A stretch of DNA of 64,000 nucleotides from Candidatus Micrarchaeota archaeon CG1_02_47_40 (GTDB taxonomy: Archaea; Micrarchaeota; Micrarchaeia; Anstonellales; CG1-02-47-40). The notes below the pieces were generated by a model. It was not told where the DNA came from. It ran no database searches and saw only the letters and a program-made list of their open reading frames with translations. This document shows positions 1-8,611 of the stretch, one piece after another. Made by a program: the position numbers and the translations under genes. Numbering within the stretch: position 1 is the first letter of the stretch; each line of letters begins with the position of its first letter. The DNA is taken from positions 1-64,000 of the forward strand of contig MNVE01000003.1 of assembly GCA_001871475.1 (NCBI GenBank). Direction: 5' to 3'.

Positions 1-1
1 C

Positions 2-2653
2 TCAAGCATAAGGTGCGTAAACCAGCCCTCATCAATTTCCGTCGCATACTCGGGCTCTCCGGTTTCGGGTGCGGAATATACACTGCGATACACGGACACG
101 CCAAGCGCAACTGTGGCAAGCGGCTCCACTCCTGCAAACGGGGAAATCCCATTCACCCCGCAGGCAAAGGGAGAGTATTCCCTTGTAATTTCAAAATCCG
201 GCTTCACCACATACTCTTCCTATTACAGCATAAACTGCGATGCCTTCCCCTCATTTGAAGGCTGCTCCTCAAATCTGCAGTGCCCGCAGGGGTATGGCTG
301 CTACCAGGGGGAGTGCATAAACATAAGCGTGCTGAATGTCACTGTCCCGCCCGTGCTCTGCTCCTCTGACGGGGAGTGCATGCCGGAAGAGATGTGCCGC
401 TTCGGAGTGTGCCTGCCAAAGCCGGACTGCGCCATTGATTCAGACTGCGAAACGGACATGTACTGCTCTGAAGAAAAATGCACCCCCTTAAGCGGCGCCT
501 GCGGCTATGGGGCAAACCACACATGGATAAGTTATGAGTGCTGTGCTGATTCGGAGTGTGAGCAGGGGCTTGAATGCACCTCAAACCAGTGCACGATGCC
601 TCCGGAACTCCTGCTTGCGCAGGCAGAGGCGGCAATAGAAGAGGCAAAGGCGGCAATCTCCCTTGCGAAGGGAAGGAACACAGATACTGCATACGAGGAG
701 CTGAACAACGCCCTCATATCATTCTCGCAGGGAAAGTACGAGCGCGCAAGAATGTTTGCAAGAAAAGCAGTCGTTTCTGCCAAAAACGCACCCTCAAAAA
801 CAATACTGGTTCTTCCATCAGGCGCGCAGGGAGAGCAGTTCCAGCTCTATTCAATGCTTTTCGGAGTGGGTTATGCGCTTGTGCTCTTCTCTGCAGTAGC
901 GGTAGGCGCACTGCTTGCGCTCCTGCTTGTGCTTTTCAAGCGCAAAAAGAGCCTGACGCTGACATACGTGCATCCGGAGCTTGCCTCAACTGCGATAGGC
1001 AGGCACGAGGAAGTCGTTTCGGCATTCCAACGGCACGATAAACTTTCTCTGCCGCACATAACTCTCCTGCACCTCTTGCCAAGCTCGCAGTATTCCATCT
1101 CCATAATCAGGATACTTGCGCTTGCGCTTCTTGTATCATTGATTGTTCTTTTGGCTGACATTGCAGATATGCTGCCTCTGCAAATAGGCACATACACAAT
1201 ACACCTGAATTCCATCTACACTACTGCGGGCATCTTTTCAGCCGCATTCCTGCTGATTGCGCTCCTTACCTTGCTCAAATACTTCAAGGGGAAGAAGGGA
1301 GGGAAACAAGGAGCGCTTCCTTCTTTTGCAAAGGGAATGGGGAAACTGCCAAACGCACAATTTCCAAAATTCAGGTCAATAACCATATCGCTTCCGAAAA
1401 TAGCCCTTCCGAAAATTCAGCTTCCAAGGATTTCCATGCCAAAAACAACCCTTCCAAAAATGCCTTCAATGCAAATGCCGCGGATTCCAAAAATATTCTC
1501 TTCAGCGCCGCATGCAATTCCCAAAATACGGCTGCAAAAACCCGCATCTCAAAAATTCGCGCTTCCAAAAATCCGCCTGCCAACATTTGCAATGCCCCGC
1601 TTCGGCTTGCCGAGAATATCGTTTCCAAAATTCGCCCTTCCGAAAATAACCCTTCCAAGGATTTCCATGCCGAAAATTTCAATGCCAAAATTCTCCATGC
1701 CAAAAATTTCAGTGGAGAAAAAGGAAAAATCCCTTCTTCCAAAAATACAAACGCACGCAATCCACCTCCAGCCCCTGCTTGAGGGGGCGTATTTTGTAGT
1801 GGCATTATTCCTTTTCATCTGCTCTGCCGCGCTTCTTGGGATATCATTCACCATCAACCTTGATTCGGTGGCGGTGTTTGAAACCGCTTCTTATGTGATT
1901 GAGATGCCCACCATCACCGCAGTGTATTTCGTGGCGGCTTTCGGGCTTTTTGCCTCCGTGGCGATGGTGTTGATAGAGCGCTTCTTTGTAGCTCCGCAGG
2001 CGCGCCAGCCGAAATACCCAAACTCAAAATTGCTTGCAATCGCCTTTGCAGGGCTTTCATTGGCTGCAATTGCCGCCGTGCTTTACGCAGGCATTTCAGG
2101 CATGCCCCTCTCCCCCCTGGCGGCAGCCATGAATCCTGTAGATGGAGAAGCAGGCGCAGCAAATGGAGGAGCAGGCGCAGCACTTGCGAATGAAGGGGCA
2201 GAAGCTGCACTTGCAGATGGAGGAATATCAACATTTTTCACAGTGCGCCCCAACAACGGGCAGGCAGGCAAAATTCCGCTTTACTCGGTGAATGATGGGG
2301 GCAGGATAATCCCCTCAAACAGGCATGCGCTCGCGCCCTTCAAATACGTTTATTATATTTCAAAAAAGACGGCTGCGGGCAGCCTCTTTCTTCTTTCAGA
2401 TGGAAAATTCGCATCCGAATTTCTGAACTTTGAGCTTGTGGAGGAGCCGCTTTTCTTTTACTCCGGCAGCTGCAAAAATGCGAACGAAGGGAAATTCAGC
2501 CAGGGCTCAATCGGCATCTCCGGGGAGAAGGGCGATTCCTTCAGCGTTTGCGCAAAAGACGCACAAGGGGCAAAATACGGGCTGAAGCTGGAATTTTCAG
2601 GAGAGCCGCGCTATATTTACCTAATTTCAGAAGAGCAACTCTCCCCTTTATAA
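2..2653 (+). CDS. Multi-pass membrane protein with Cys-rich ectodomain and pentapeptide repeats (5' partial)
   Basis: The reading frame is open from the window edge, so the start lies upstream and about 883 residues are visible. Residues about 83-200 are Cys-rich with DSDC/CxxGxC spacing typical of small disulfide-stabilised extracellular modules. A charged, Ala/Glu-rich helical stretch follows (about 200-263), then a membrane segment (about 283-315), two more near 361-390 and 400-430, the proline pentapeptide repeat (about 457-583), three further membrane segments (about 591-620, 638-662, 677-700) and a C-terminal ectodomain. I do not recognise the family. The architecture suggests a surface-anchored protein whose repeat sits on one face of the membrane between two groups of helices. 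It ends about 47 bases before scpA and could be co-transcribed with it, but a separate promoter is not excluded. Confidence 0.85.
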   Translation, partial: SSIRCVNQPSSISVAYSGSPVSGAEYTLRYTDTPSATVASGSTPANGEIPFTPQAKGEYSLVISKSGFTTYSSYYSINCDAFPSFEGCSSNLQCPQGYGCYQGECINISVLNVTVPPVLCSSDGECMPEEMCRFGVCLPKPDCAIDSDCETDMYCSEEKCTPLSGACGYGANHTWISYECCADSECEQGLECTSNQCTMPPELLLAQAEAAIEEAKAAISLAKGRNTDTAYEELNNALISFSQGKYERARMFARKAVVSAKNAPSKTILVLPSGAQGEQFQLYSMLFGVGYALVLFSAVAVGALLALLLVLFKRKKSLTLTYVHPELASTAIGRHEEVVSAFQRHDKLSLPHITLLHLLPSSQYSISIIRILALALLVSLIVLLADIADMLPLQIGTYTIHLNSIYTTAGIFSAAFLLIALLTLLKYFKGKKGGKQGALPSFAKGMGKLPNAQFPKFRSITISLPKIALPKIQLPRISMPKTTLPKMPSMQMPRIPKIFSSAPHAIPKIRLQKPASQKFALPKIRLPTFAMPRFGLPRISFPKFALPKITLPRISMPKISMPKFSMPKISVEKKEKSLLPKIQTHAIHLQPLLEGAYFVVALFLFICSAALLGISFTINLDSVAVFETASYVIEMPTITAVYFVAAFGLFASVAMVLIERFFVAPQARQPKYPNSKLLAIAFAGLSLAAIAAVLYAGISGMPLSPLAAAMNPVDGEAGAANGGAGAALANEGAEAALADGGISTFFTVRPNNGQAGKIPLYSVNDGGRIIPSNRHALAPFKYVYYISKKTAAGSLFLLSDGKFASEFLNFELVEEPLFFYSGSCKNANEGKFSQGSIGISGEKGDSFSVCAKDAQGAKYGLKLEFSGEPRYIYLISEEQLSPL
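1371..1750 (+). repeat. Degenerate pentapeptide repeat [L/M]-P-[K/R]-[I/F]-x inside the membrane protein
   Basis: The translated segment repeats a five-residue unit such as LPKIA, LPKIQ, LPRIS, MPKIS and MPKFS more than fifteen times, with a few interruptions. At DNA level the unit is about 15 bases (for example cttccaaaaatt) and has diverged at third positions, so the array is old or selected at protein level. Regular proline every five residues with alternating basic and hydrophobic positions suggests an extended, positively charged surface stretch between the membrane helices. Function is unknown. Confidence 0.85.
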
Positions 2654-2699
2654 AAAGCGCACCATAAGCCTTTTAATTGCTTTTTCCCTTTCTATTCGC

Positions 2700-3482
2700 A
2701 TGGCGAACCAGTCAGTTTTCCCAGAGCCTAAATTGCCCTCCTTTGGCGCCTCAAAAGAGGAACTGCCCGGGCGGATTGAGGTTAATCTTGAGGACATGAT
2801 AGCATACCCCACGTGGAAGGAAATGCTCTTTGAGCTCGTGTATTCCGAATCCCTTGACCCGTGGAACATTGACATCTCGCGCCTGTGCGAGGCATACCTT
2901 GCAAAAATAAAAAATCTAAAAAGGGTGGAGCTTCACATTCCCGCAAACGTAATTCTTGCCGCCTCAATACTCCTCCGCATGAAATCCGACATGTTTCACA
3001 TAGAGGAGGAAGCGCCCATAAGCGAGGCGGAAGTCGGCGAGGATTTTTCCTCTTTTGAAATCCCCTCCCTTGCACTCTCGGGAAGAATTCCCCCAAAGAG
3101 GATGGTCACGCTTGAGGAGCTGACAAGCGCCCTTGAAACGGTGTTTGCAAAGCAAAAGCAAAAAGAGGAAAAGACAGCGCAGAAAATGGGGGAAATGCTG
3201 CCGGATTTCAAGCTCAACGTGTCCGAATTTGACATAGATAAGGAGATGGAGAAGCTTTATGAGCGCGCACTCAAATGCGCGGACTCGGAAAACCTTGCGC
3301 TTTTTTCCCGCATTATTGAAGAGTGCAAGTCAGAATCAATAATTTTCAGCTTTTTGGCATTGCTGCACCTTGCGCAGGGGGGAAAACTGCACGTTTTCCA
3401 GGAGAAATTCTTCGGGGAAATATTCGTACGCATCCCGCAGGAAATGAAAAGCGCAATAAAGGTAACTGCTCATGGAAGTTAA
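2700..3482 (+). CDS. scpA: Segregation and condensation protein A (kleisin)
   Basis: The 260-residue product looks like ScpA, the kleisin that bridges the SMC ATPase dimer in chromosome condensation and segregation. The N-terminal region has the family pattern: YPTWKEMLFELVYSESLDPWNIDISRL, then helices with an AASILLRMKSDM-like stretch, which in kleisins contacts the SMC neck. The middle is charged and low in complexity, and the C-terminal part would be the winged-helix SMC-cap-binding domain. The start ATG lies at the end of an A/T-rich leader. scpB follows 28 bases after the stop, so the two form the usual scpAB pair. No smc gene is in this window. Confidence 0.9.
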   Translation: MANQSVFPEPKLPSFGASKEELPGRIEVNLEDMIAYPTWKEMLFELVYSESLDPWNIDISRLCEAYLAKIKNLKRVELHIPANVILAASILLRMKSDMFHIEEEAPISEAEVGEDFSSFEIPSLALSGRIPPKRMVTLEELTSALETVFAKQKQKEEKTAQKMGEMLPDFKLNVSEFDIDKEMEKLYERALKCADSENLALFSRIIEECKSESIIFSFLALLHLAQGGKLHVFQEKFFGEIFVRIPQEMKSAIKVTAHGS

Positions 3483-3510
3483 ATCCAGGGGCAAGCGAGT
3501 CTGATTCAGA

Positions 3511-3960
3511 ATGGAAGCTAAAGGAATTATAGAATCCGCCCTATTCATTTCAGGCAGGGCGCTCTCGCTTGAGGAACTCGCAAAAGTAATAGGCACACCT
3601 GCAAAAGGATATGTGAAATCCCTGCTTGAGGAGCTTAAGCAGGATTATGAGAAGGCGCAAAGCGCGCTCTGCATATCAGAGGAAGGGGAAAAATACACAA
3701 TGCGCGTGCGCGTCGAATACTCCCCGCGCGTGAAGGATTTTGCGCAGGAAGGGGAAGTTTCAAAGCACGCACTCAAGACTCTGGCAGTGGTTGGGAAAAA
3801 CAGCGGAATAACAAAAAGGAAATTATTCTCCATTTTGGGCGGGCAGATTTACGAGGATTGCCAGGAGCTTACGGAAAAAGGATTCGTTTCACAGAGGAAG
3901 GCTGGAAGGAATACTGCACTCTACACTACGGCTAAGTTTAGAGAATATTTTTCTCAATAA
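3511..3960 (+). CDS. scpB: Segregation and condensation protein B
   Basis: The 149-residue product matches ScpB, the small dimeric partner of ScpA in the SMC complex. Two winged-helix units can be followed: the N-terminal one begins with GIIESALFISGRALSLEELA, and the second includes HALKTLAVVGKNSGITKRKL and QIYEDCQELTEKGFV. It is shorter than many bacterial ScpB proteins, as is usual in archaea, and lacks a long C-terminal tail. It directly follows scpA on the same strand. The ATG is chosen because an earlier in-frame ATG is not available. Confidence 0.9.
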   Translation: MEAKGIIESALFISGRALSLEELAKVIGTPAKGYVKSLLEELKQDYEKAQSALCISEEGEKYTMRVRVEYSPRVKDFAQEGEVSKHALKTLAVVGKNSGITKRKLFSILGGQIYEDCQELTEKGFVSQRKAGRNTALYTTAKFREYFSQ

Positions 3961-4028
3961 TTTTTGCGGCATGGATCGGACTTCTCCCCTGCAAAGACTT
4001 AAATATCGCTCCTTCACCTACTTATCCC

Positions 4029-4508
4029 ATGGAAGACGAAGAAATTGTAAAGGCAAGATTTTTCATAGAGCCGGAGGACGAAAAAAGCAGTGCGCAGCAT
4101 ATCGGCTGCAGGCTTGTTCTAACCGAAAAGATGATTCATGCGGGATTCAAGAAGGGAATGGTTTTCAACCTGCTTGACGGGACGGTGGAAGTTGCTTTGG
4201 AAGGGCCAAAGAAAGAAATAGAATCATTTCATGCCGAGGTAAAAAAACACCTGGTAGAATGGCTGCTGGAAAAATCAAACGACAGGGAGAAGCTGAAAAA
4301 ACTAATCGGAAATCCCGGAATTTCCATAACTGAACTGGAATTAAAGCCAAAAATAACTGTTTTGGATATAGGGCTCTATTCCCATTCTTTGGAAATGAAC
4401 CAGCTTGGGAAAGGGGTTGACGTTTATTATGAACTGGTTGATGCCATAAGGGATTTGAAAAGCACAAACAGAGATATTCGGGATGAGATTGCAAAAGGGA
4501 GGCAATGA
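4029..4508 (+). CDS. Acylphosphatase-like domain protein
   Basis: This 159-residue soluble protein has a stretch at about residues 35-75 (KKGMVFNLLDGTVEVALEGP followed by an amphipathic helix) that resembles the second half of acylphosphatases, where the pattern is G-x-V-x-N-L-x-D-G-x-V-E-x-x-x-E-G. The catalytic arginine motif (GxVQGVGFR) of active enzymes is replaced by HIGCRLVLTEKMIHAGF, so catalysis is doubtful. The rest is helical and unassigned. A TATA-like AAATAT lies just upstream at about 4000-4015. It may be a non-enzymatic member of the fold; the assignment rests on motif resemblance only. Confidence 0.55.
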   Translation: MEDEEIVKARFFIEPEDEKSSAQHIGCRLVLTEKMIHAGFKKGMVFNLLDGTVEVALEGPKKEIESFHAEVKKHLVEWLLEKSNDREKLKKLIGNPGISITELELKPKITVLDIGLYSHSLEMNQLGKGVDVYYELVDAIRDLKSTNRDIRDEIAKGRQ

Positions 4509-4522
4509 AAAAGGGCAAGATA

Positions 4523-4583
4523 TAGCAAACCCGAAAAGTAATTTGACAGGTTCTGCCGTCTTCTGCGGCGTTCGGGTTTGCTA
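4523..4583. repeat. 13-bp perfect inverted repeat forming a long stem-loop
   Basis: TAGCAAACCCGAA (4523-4535) is the exact reverse complement of TTCGGGTTTGCTA (4571-4583). The 35-base loop holds a second, G/C-rich potential stem. The element lies between the acylphosphatase-like gene and a gene remnant. There is no T tract after it, so a simple terminator is less likely than a small mobile or structured element. Confidence 0.7.
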
Positions 4584-4638
4584 GTTGTGCCGCACGATTG
4601 AGCAATTCGAAAGATGTGGAAATTCCTATTTCCACCGA

Positions 4639-4687
4639 CTTGCCCGAAGGGCAAGCGGAATTGCGAAATAAGTGCGCGAAGCGCACT
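4639..4687. repeat. Two short perfect hairpins with GAA triloops
   Basis: CTTGCCC-GAA-GGGCAAG occupies 4639-4655 and AGTGCGC-GAA-GCGCACT occupies 4671-4687. Both have seven-base-pair stems and the same three-base loop. The first has the same core as hairpins at 46885-46897, 46921-46935 and 62462-62478, so this is one member of a dispersed hairpin family in the window. Confidence 0.75.
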
Positions 4688-4706
4688 GTATTTTTCGTGC
4701 GGTGCT

Positions 4707-4961
4707 ATAGTTGAGAACGGATACAATAAGATAGCCGAAAAGTACACTGCCCAACGCGCAAGATTTGGCAATGGCAAGGGGTCTGCACGATTCATGGGGG
4801 TGCTCCCTAAAAATGCAAGCGTGCCAGATGCTGGCTGCGGGGCAGGGGTTCCGATTGCAAAAACGCTGATGCGCGGAGGCGAAACGCACTTTTGGGTGCC
4901 TGCGAGAAATTTGACAGCAAAAACCCACAGTGGAAAATCCAGAAGTAAAACACAAACTTAA
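4707..4961 (+). pseudogene. Truncated remnant of a SAM-dependent methyltransferase
   Basis: The translation from about 4707 reads IVENGYNKIAEKYTAQRARF and then a LPKNASV-PDAGCGAGVPIAKTL segment. This is the usual start of a class I methyltransferase up to motif I (the SAM-binding DxGCGxG loop). After that the frame turns into unrelated sequence and stops about 35 codons later. The expected ATG is an ATA, Leu before the motif I Asp is Pro, and all downstream motifs are missing, so the gene is dead. Its end overlaps the end of hisS by four bases, which suggests a deletion removed the 3' part. Hairpin elements sit directly upstream. Confidence 0.65.
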
Positions 4962-6220
4962 TCTTTCCCAATAATCTCTTCCGCCTCTTCCACGCTTACC
5001 ATTTTCTCCTTTCCGCTTTTCAAATCCCGCAAAGTAATTTTCCCTTCCTTCTTTTCCTTTTCCCCTACTACTGCCGCAAACGCAATACCCGCGGAATTCG
5101 CATACTCCATCTGCCTTCCAAGATTTCTTCCCATCAGGTCAATTTCAGTGCAGATTCCCCTGCTTCGCAATTCCCCTGCAGCCTTCCTTGCGTAATCGCG
5201 CGCCTTTTCATTTACGCATGCCACGAAAACCTTCGTATATGGCGCGCCTTTACTCTCTTTCCTCTTCTCCCTCAAGAGCGCAATCAATCTTTCAATCCCA
5301 AGGGAAATTCCAACTGCCGGCAGGCGTTTCCCAAAAAGCGAAATCAGGCTGTCATACCTCCCCCCGCCGGCAACCGAACCCATATCTTCCGAGAGTTTTA
5401 TTTCAAAAACCGTTCCGGTATAATATGCAAGCCCGCGCACGAGGGAAAGGTCAATTTGCGGCGTTATTCCGTAATCTTTGCATGCACAAAGGACGGCAGA
5501 GAGTTCGCTCTCCGCCTCAAGCGCTTTTTTTGTTCCGATTTCCCTTATTTTCGCAAGCGCTTTTTCGTTGCCCTTCGCGCCTTCAATAAATCCAAAAACC
5601 CCATCAATCTCCTGTTTGCCTATGCCTTTTCTTTCCATCTCCTTTCTTATCTCTTCCCCATCCAATTTTCCAATCTTATCAAGGGAACGCATAAGCGCCC
5701 CTTTCTTCTCTTCCCCAACCCCTATTTTTTCGCATAACGCATCCAGCACCTTCCTTGAATTTATTTTTATGGCAGCATTTGCAAATCCAAGTCTCTCCAA
5801 GCACTCATTTGCGCAAGCAAGAAGTTCCGCCTCGCATTCAGCAGAAGCCGAACCCACAACATCTATATCTGCCTGATAAAACTCCCTAAACCTTCCTTTC
5901 TGCGGCTCCTCCCTCCTCCACACCGGAGCGATTGCATATCTCTTGAATGGAAGGGAAAACTGCTTTCCGCCGCACACCCTCGCAAGAGGCACAGTAAGGT
6001 CAAAGCGCAAGCCCAAGCCCCCTTCTATTTTGAATATCTGCCCCTCTATTTCCTCCCCGCCTTTCCTTTGCAGGGTTTCCATTTTTTCAACTGCCGGAGT
6101 ATCAAATGGCGCATATCCATAGAGGCGGAAAGTGCTGCGTATCGAATCAATCACTTCCTCCCTTTCCCTCATCTCCTGCGGGAGAAAATCCCTCATGCCC
6201 TTCGGAACCGAAAAATCCAT
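4958..6220 (-). CDS. hisS: Histidyl-tRNA synthetase
   Basis: The product (420 residues from this ATG) is a class II synthetase that charges tRNA-His. It starts MDFSVPKGMRDFLP, has FDLTVPLAR, the motif 2 region RREEPQKGRFREFYQ, the histidine-specific LVRGLAYYTGTVFE, the GGGRYD loop and motif 3 GISLGIERL, then an anticodon-binding domain ending in a Lys-rich strand. GTG at 6229 would add three residues, but GTGAT at 6225-6229 is a good Shine-Dalgarno match for the ATG at 6220. It follows the thioredoxin gene by about 20 bases on the same strand, so the two form an operon. Confidence 0.96.
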   Translation of the reverse strand: MDFSVPKGMRDFLPQEMREREEVIDSIRSTFRLYGYAPFDTPAVEKMETLQRKGGEEIEGQIFKIEGGLGLRFDLTVPLARVCGGKQFSLPFKRYAIAPVWRREEPQKGRFREFYQADIDVVGSASAECEAELLACANECLERLGFANAAIKINSRKVLDALCEKIGVGEEKKGALMRSLDKIGKLDGEEIRKEMERKGIGKQEIDGVFGFIEGAKGNEKALAKIREIGTKKALEAESELSAVLCACKDYGITPQIDLSLVRGLAYYTGTVFEIKLSEDMGSVAGGGRYDSLISLFGKRLPAVGISLGIERLIALLREKRKESKGAPYTKVFVACVNEKARDYARKAAGELRSRGICTEIDLMGRNLGRQMEYANSAGIAFAAVVGEKEKKEGKITLRDLKSGKEKMVSVEEAEEIIGKD

Positions 6221-6240
6221 AAAAATCACGCGCTTTTCTT

Positions 6241-6558
6241 TTATTCCAAACTATCCTCTATCCAAGCCTGCAGTCCTTCCTCTGAAAGTGCGCTGGACAT
6301 CCTTGCCTTTTCCTTTCCCTTCTCAAACAATACCATTGTGGGAATGCCCATCACATTAAACTTGCCTGCCAGCTCTTGGTTTTCATCCACATTTGCCTTT
6401 GCGAATTTCACCTTTCCCGCAAAGCCCGCTCCGACTTTCTCAAACACCGGCGCCAGCATTCTGCAGGGGCCGCACCAGCTTGCCCAAAAATCAAGCAGGA
6501 CAGGCGTCTTGCACTCCAGCACTTCTTTTTTGAAATTCTCCCCATTTATTTCAAGCAT
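6241..6558 (-). CDS. trxA: Thioredoxin
   Basis: The 105-residue product is a thioredoxin that reduces protein disulfides in the cytoplasm. The active site is WASWCGPC with cysteines at residues 29 and 32. The cis-proline region is GIPTMVLF, and the usual [12 protein letters not shown]-like segment ([20 protein letters not shown]) is present. Length is typical. A GGTGA Shine-Dalgarno lies just before the ATG. It leads the trxA-hisS operon and faces the antiporter gene across a short promoter region containing a palindromic TATA box. Confidence 0.96.
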   Translation of the reverse strand: MLEINGENFKKEVLECKTPVLLDFWASWCGPCRMLAPVFEKVGAGFAGKVKFAKANVDENQELAGKFNVMGIPTMVLFEKGKEKARMSSALSEEGLQAWIEDSLE

Positions 6559-6590
6559 AAATTCACCAACACTCCTTATGTAAAACTGCT

Positions 6591-6598
6591 TTTATAAA
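6591..6598. promoter_or_regulatory. Palindromic TATA box shared by divergent trxA and antiporter genes
   Basis: TTTATAAA is a perfect palindrome placed 23 bases before the antiporter ATG (6621) and 33 bases before the trxA ATG (6558). Archaeal transcription usually starts about 25 bases downstream of the TATA box. The antiporter mRNA would therefore be leaderless, and the trxA mRNA would have a leader just long enough for its GGTGA ribosome site. One box may serve both directions. Confidence 0.6.
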
Positions 6599-6620
6599 TC
6601 TGTTTGCTCAAAAGAAATTC

Positions 6621-8015
6621 ATGGCGGCAATACTAATTCAAGTGCCCGATATAGGAAGCTTTTATCCTCCGGAGCAGGCAAAACGGCAGATAGGATGGGT
6701 TTTTTTTGCCGCAATATTCGGCCTGGCCGTGCTTCTTTTCTTTTCGGTCATCCGTGCAAGCATGTTCTCCGAAGTTGAAGCTGGAAGCAGAATCTGGTTT
6801 GACATAGTGTTCCTGCTTTTTGCCGCAATTTTAGCCGAATTCCTCGTCCTCTACCTTCGCCAGCCGACCGTTATGGTGCTGATGATAGTCGGCATACTGA
6901 TTTCCCCAAGCGCGATTTCAGCCGCCTGGCCTTACCTTTCCGGCTCCCTAAACTTTCTGCTCGGGCTGGTTTCCCTTGCGAGTTTTTTCCCGGACAACAT
7001 GCCCCATCTCGTTTCTCCGGAGGGCGCTGTTGAAACGTTCGCACAGCTTGGCGCGCTGGTGCTTCTCTTCAAGATAGGGCTGCACTCAAAAATATCCCAG
7101 ATTTTCAACAGGCAGAACTTCCTTGTCGCATTTTTGGGCATTATCTTTCCGTTTGCGGCAGGCTTCCTTTACGCTTCTTTGGGGGGGCATTCCTTCGCGT
7201 ATTCCATGTTCCTCGGGGCAGCCCTTACCGCCACATCAGTCGGAGTGACGGTGGCGATACTTGACGAGTTTCACGTCCTGGATAAGCAGTTTGCAAAAAT
7301 ACTCATCGGCGCCGCTGTGATAGACGACATACTCGCCCTGCTCGTGCTCTCCGTCGTGGTGAATTTTCCGTCTGACTTTTCGGTTTCGGCGCTCTCGCCC
7401 CTTGCCGGAGTGCTCTTCAGCGCGGCGATTTTCATCTCCGGCGGCATTCTTCTTGGAAAGTACATAGTCGACAGGTTCATAGACCTGCAGGCTGAAGGAG
7501 AGGTGCTTCCAAAGAAAACCTTCCTCTCAGTGATGGTTTTTTTCCTGCTTTACGCGTATACGGCCGAATTCATCGGCTTGTCAGGGATAGTCGGGGCGTT
7601 TTTGGCAGGGCTTGTGCTCAGCCGCTCAAAAATATGCAAAAGGATAGAAGAATTCATCCTTCCGCTTGAGCTTCTCTTCACCCCCATATTCTTCATCTCT
7701 CTTGGGATGTTTGTTGACGTGAACGCGCTCTCGCAGTTTTTCATTCCCATACTCGCAATAAGCGCAATCGCAGTAATTACAAAAGTTATGGGGTGCGGGC
7801 TGTCCGCACTTGCCCTCGGATTAAAGCGCACCGAAGCCGCCTTAGTCGGTTTTGGAATGTCCCCAAGAGGGGAAATAGCCCTTATAATAGGCCTGTTTGG
7901 CCTTTCTTCCGGGGTCTTGAGCAACGCGGAATACTCCATAATCGCTTCAATGGCATTCCTCACTACGATAATCACTCCGCCGATACTAAAGCGGCTCATG
8001 AAAAGAAAAAATTAG
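6621..8015 (+). CDS. CPA2-family monovalent cation/proton antiporter (Kef/Nap type)
   Basis: The 464-residue protein has about twelve hydrophobic segments and the hallmarks of the cation:proton antiporter-2 family. These are the ALTATSVGVTVAILDE segment (TM4-like, with Thr/Ser) and the AVIDDILALLVLS segment whose paired aspartates, near residues 235-236, carry the ion and proton. Later GIVGAFLAGLVLSRS and GMSPRGEIALII are also typical. There is no C-terminal TrkA-N (NAD-binding) domain, unlike Kef channels, so it resembles the short Na+/H+ antiporters. It acts in the cytoplasmic membrane in pH and sodium homeostasis; the exact ion cannot be read from sequence. Confidence 0.92.
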   Translation: MAAILIQVPDIGSFYPPEQAKRQIGWVFFAAIFGLAVLLFFSVIRASMFSEVEAGSRIWFDIVFLLFAAILAEFLVLYLRQPTVMVLMIVGILISPSAISAAWPYLSGSLNFLLGLVSLASFFPDNMPHLVSPEGAVETFAQLGALVLLFKIGLHSKISQIFNRQNFLVAFLGIIFPFAAGFLYASLGGHSFAYSMFLGAALTATSVGVTVAILDEFHVLDKQFAKILIGAAVIDDILALLVLSVVVNFPSDFSVSALSPLAGVLFSAAIFISGGILLGKYIVDRFIDLQAEGEVLPKKTFLSVMVFFLLYAYTAEFIGLSGIVGAFLAGLVLSRSKICKRIEEFILPLELLFTPIFFISLGMFVDVNALSQFFIPILAISAIAVITKVMGCGLSALALGLKRTEAALVGFGMSPRGEIALIIGLFGLSSGVLSNAEYSIIASMAFLTTIITPPILKRLMKRKN

Positions 8016-8134
8016 CCCCAGACGGTTTTTTCCTTCTTTTTCCCATTGCAAAGGCAGGCAATTAAGCTTATAAGAATATTTCGCAATAACTACAAACTAC
8101 AAATCAATAATATTAGTGCGGGGTGTTTTAGGAA

Positions 8135-8611
8135 ATGGGAAAGGCAACGATTGACGCGATAGTGGAAGGGGGAAAGGCATCGGCAGGCCCGCCCCTCGGA
8201 CCTGCGCTTGGCCCCATGGGCGTGAACATAGCGCAGGTGATTGCAAAAATAAACGAACAAACAAAAAATTTTGCAGGCTTGAAAGTGCCTGTAAAGGTAA
8301 TAATTGACACCGCCGCCAAAACCTATGAGGTGGAAGTCGGCTCGCCCCCAACAGGGGAGCTGATAAAGGGAGAGCTGAAAATAGAAAAGGGAAGAAAGGA
8401 AAAGGGGCAGATTGCAGGCAACCTCTCCATTGAGCAGGCAATAAAGATTGCAAAGATGAAGGATACCCTCTCAAAAAGCCTGAAAGGCAAGGTGAAAGAG
8501 GTGCTTGGCACCTGCGTATCGCTCGGAGTGACATGCGAGGGCAGGGACGCAAAAAAAATAATCGGCGAGGTAAACGCCGGGAATTATGACAGCAAATTGG
8601 CCGGTGGGTAA
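8135..8611 (+). CDS. rpl11p: Ribosomal protein uL11
   Basis: The 158-residue product is archaeal uL11, a large-subunit protein at the base of the L7/L12 stalk that contacts 23S rRNA and factor GTPases. The N-terminal GGKASAGPPLGPALGPMGVNIAQV is the family signature, with the proline-rich switch. The C-terminal RNA-binding domain includes SIEQAIKIAKMKDTLS and GTCVSLGVTCEGRDAKKI. In many archaea it follows ftsZ-secE-spt5; here it is 4 kb away on the opposite strand, and its usual partners L1 and L10 are absent. Confidence 0.97.
   Translation: MGKATIDAIVEGGKASAGPPLGPALGPMGVNIAQVIAKINEQTKNFAGLKVPVKVIIDTAAKTYEVEVGSPPTGELIKGELKIEKGRKEKGQIAGNLSIEQAIKIAKMKDTLSKSLKGKVKEVLGTCVSLGVTCEGRDAKKIIGEVNAGNYDSKLAGG

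Noticed and set aside
1371-1857. Minus-strand frames with FLE/FGM-type repeats
   Set aside because: They are mirror images of the pentapeptide repeat on the plus strand, not separate genes.
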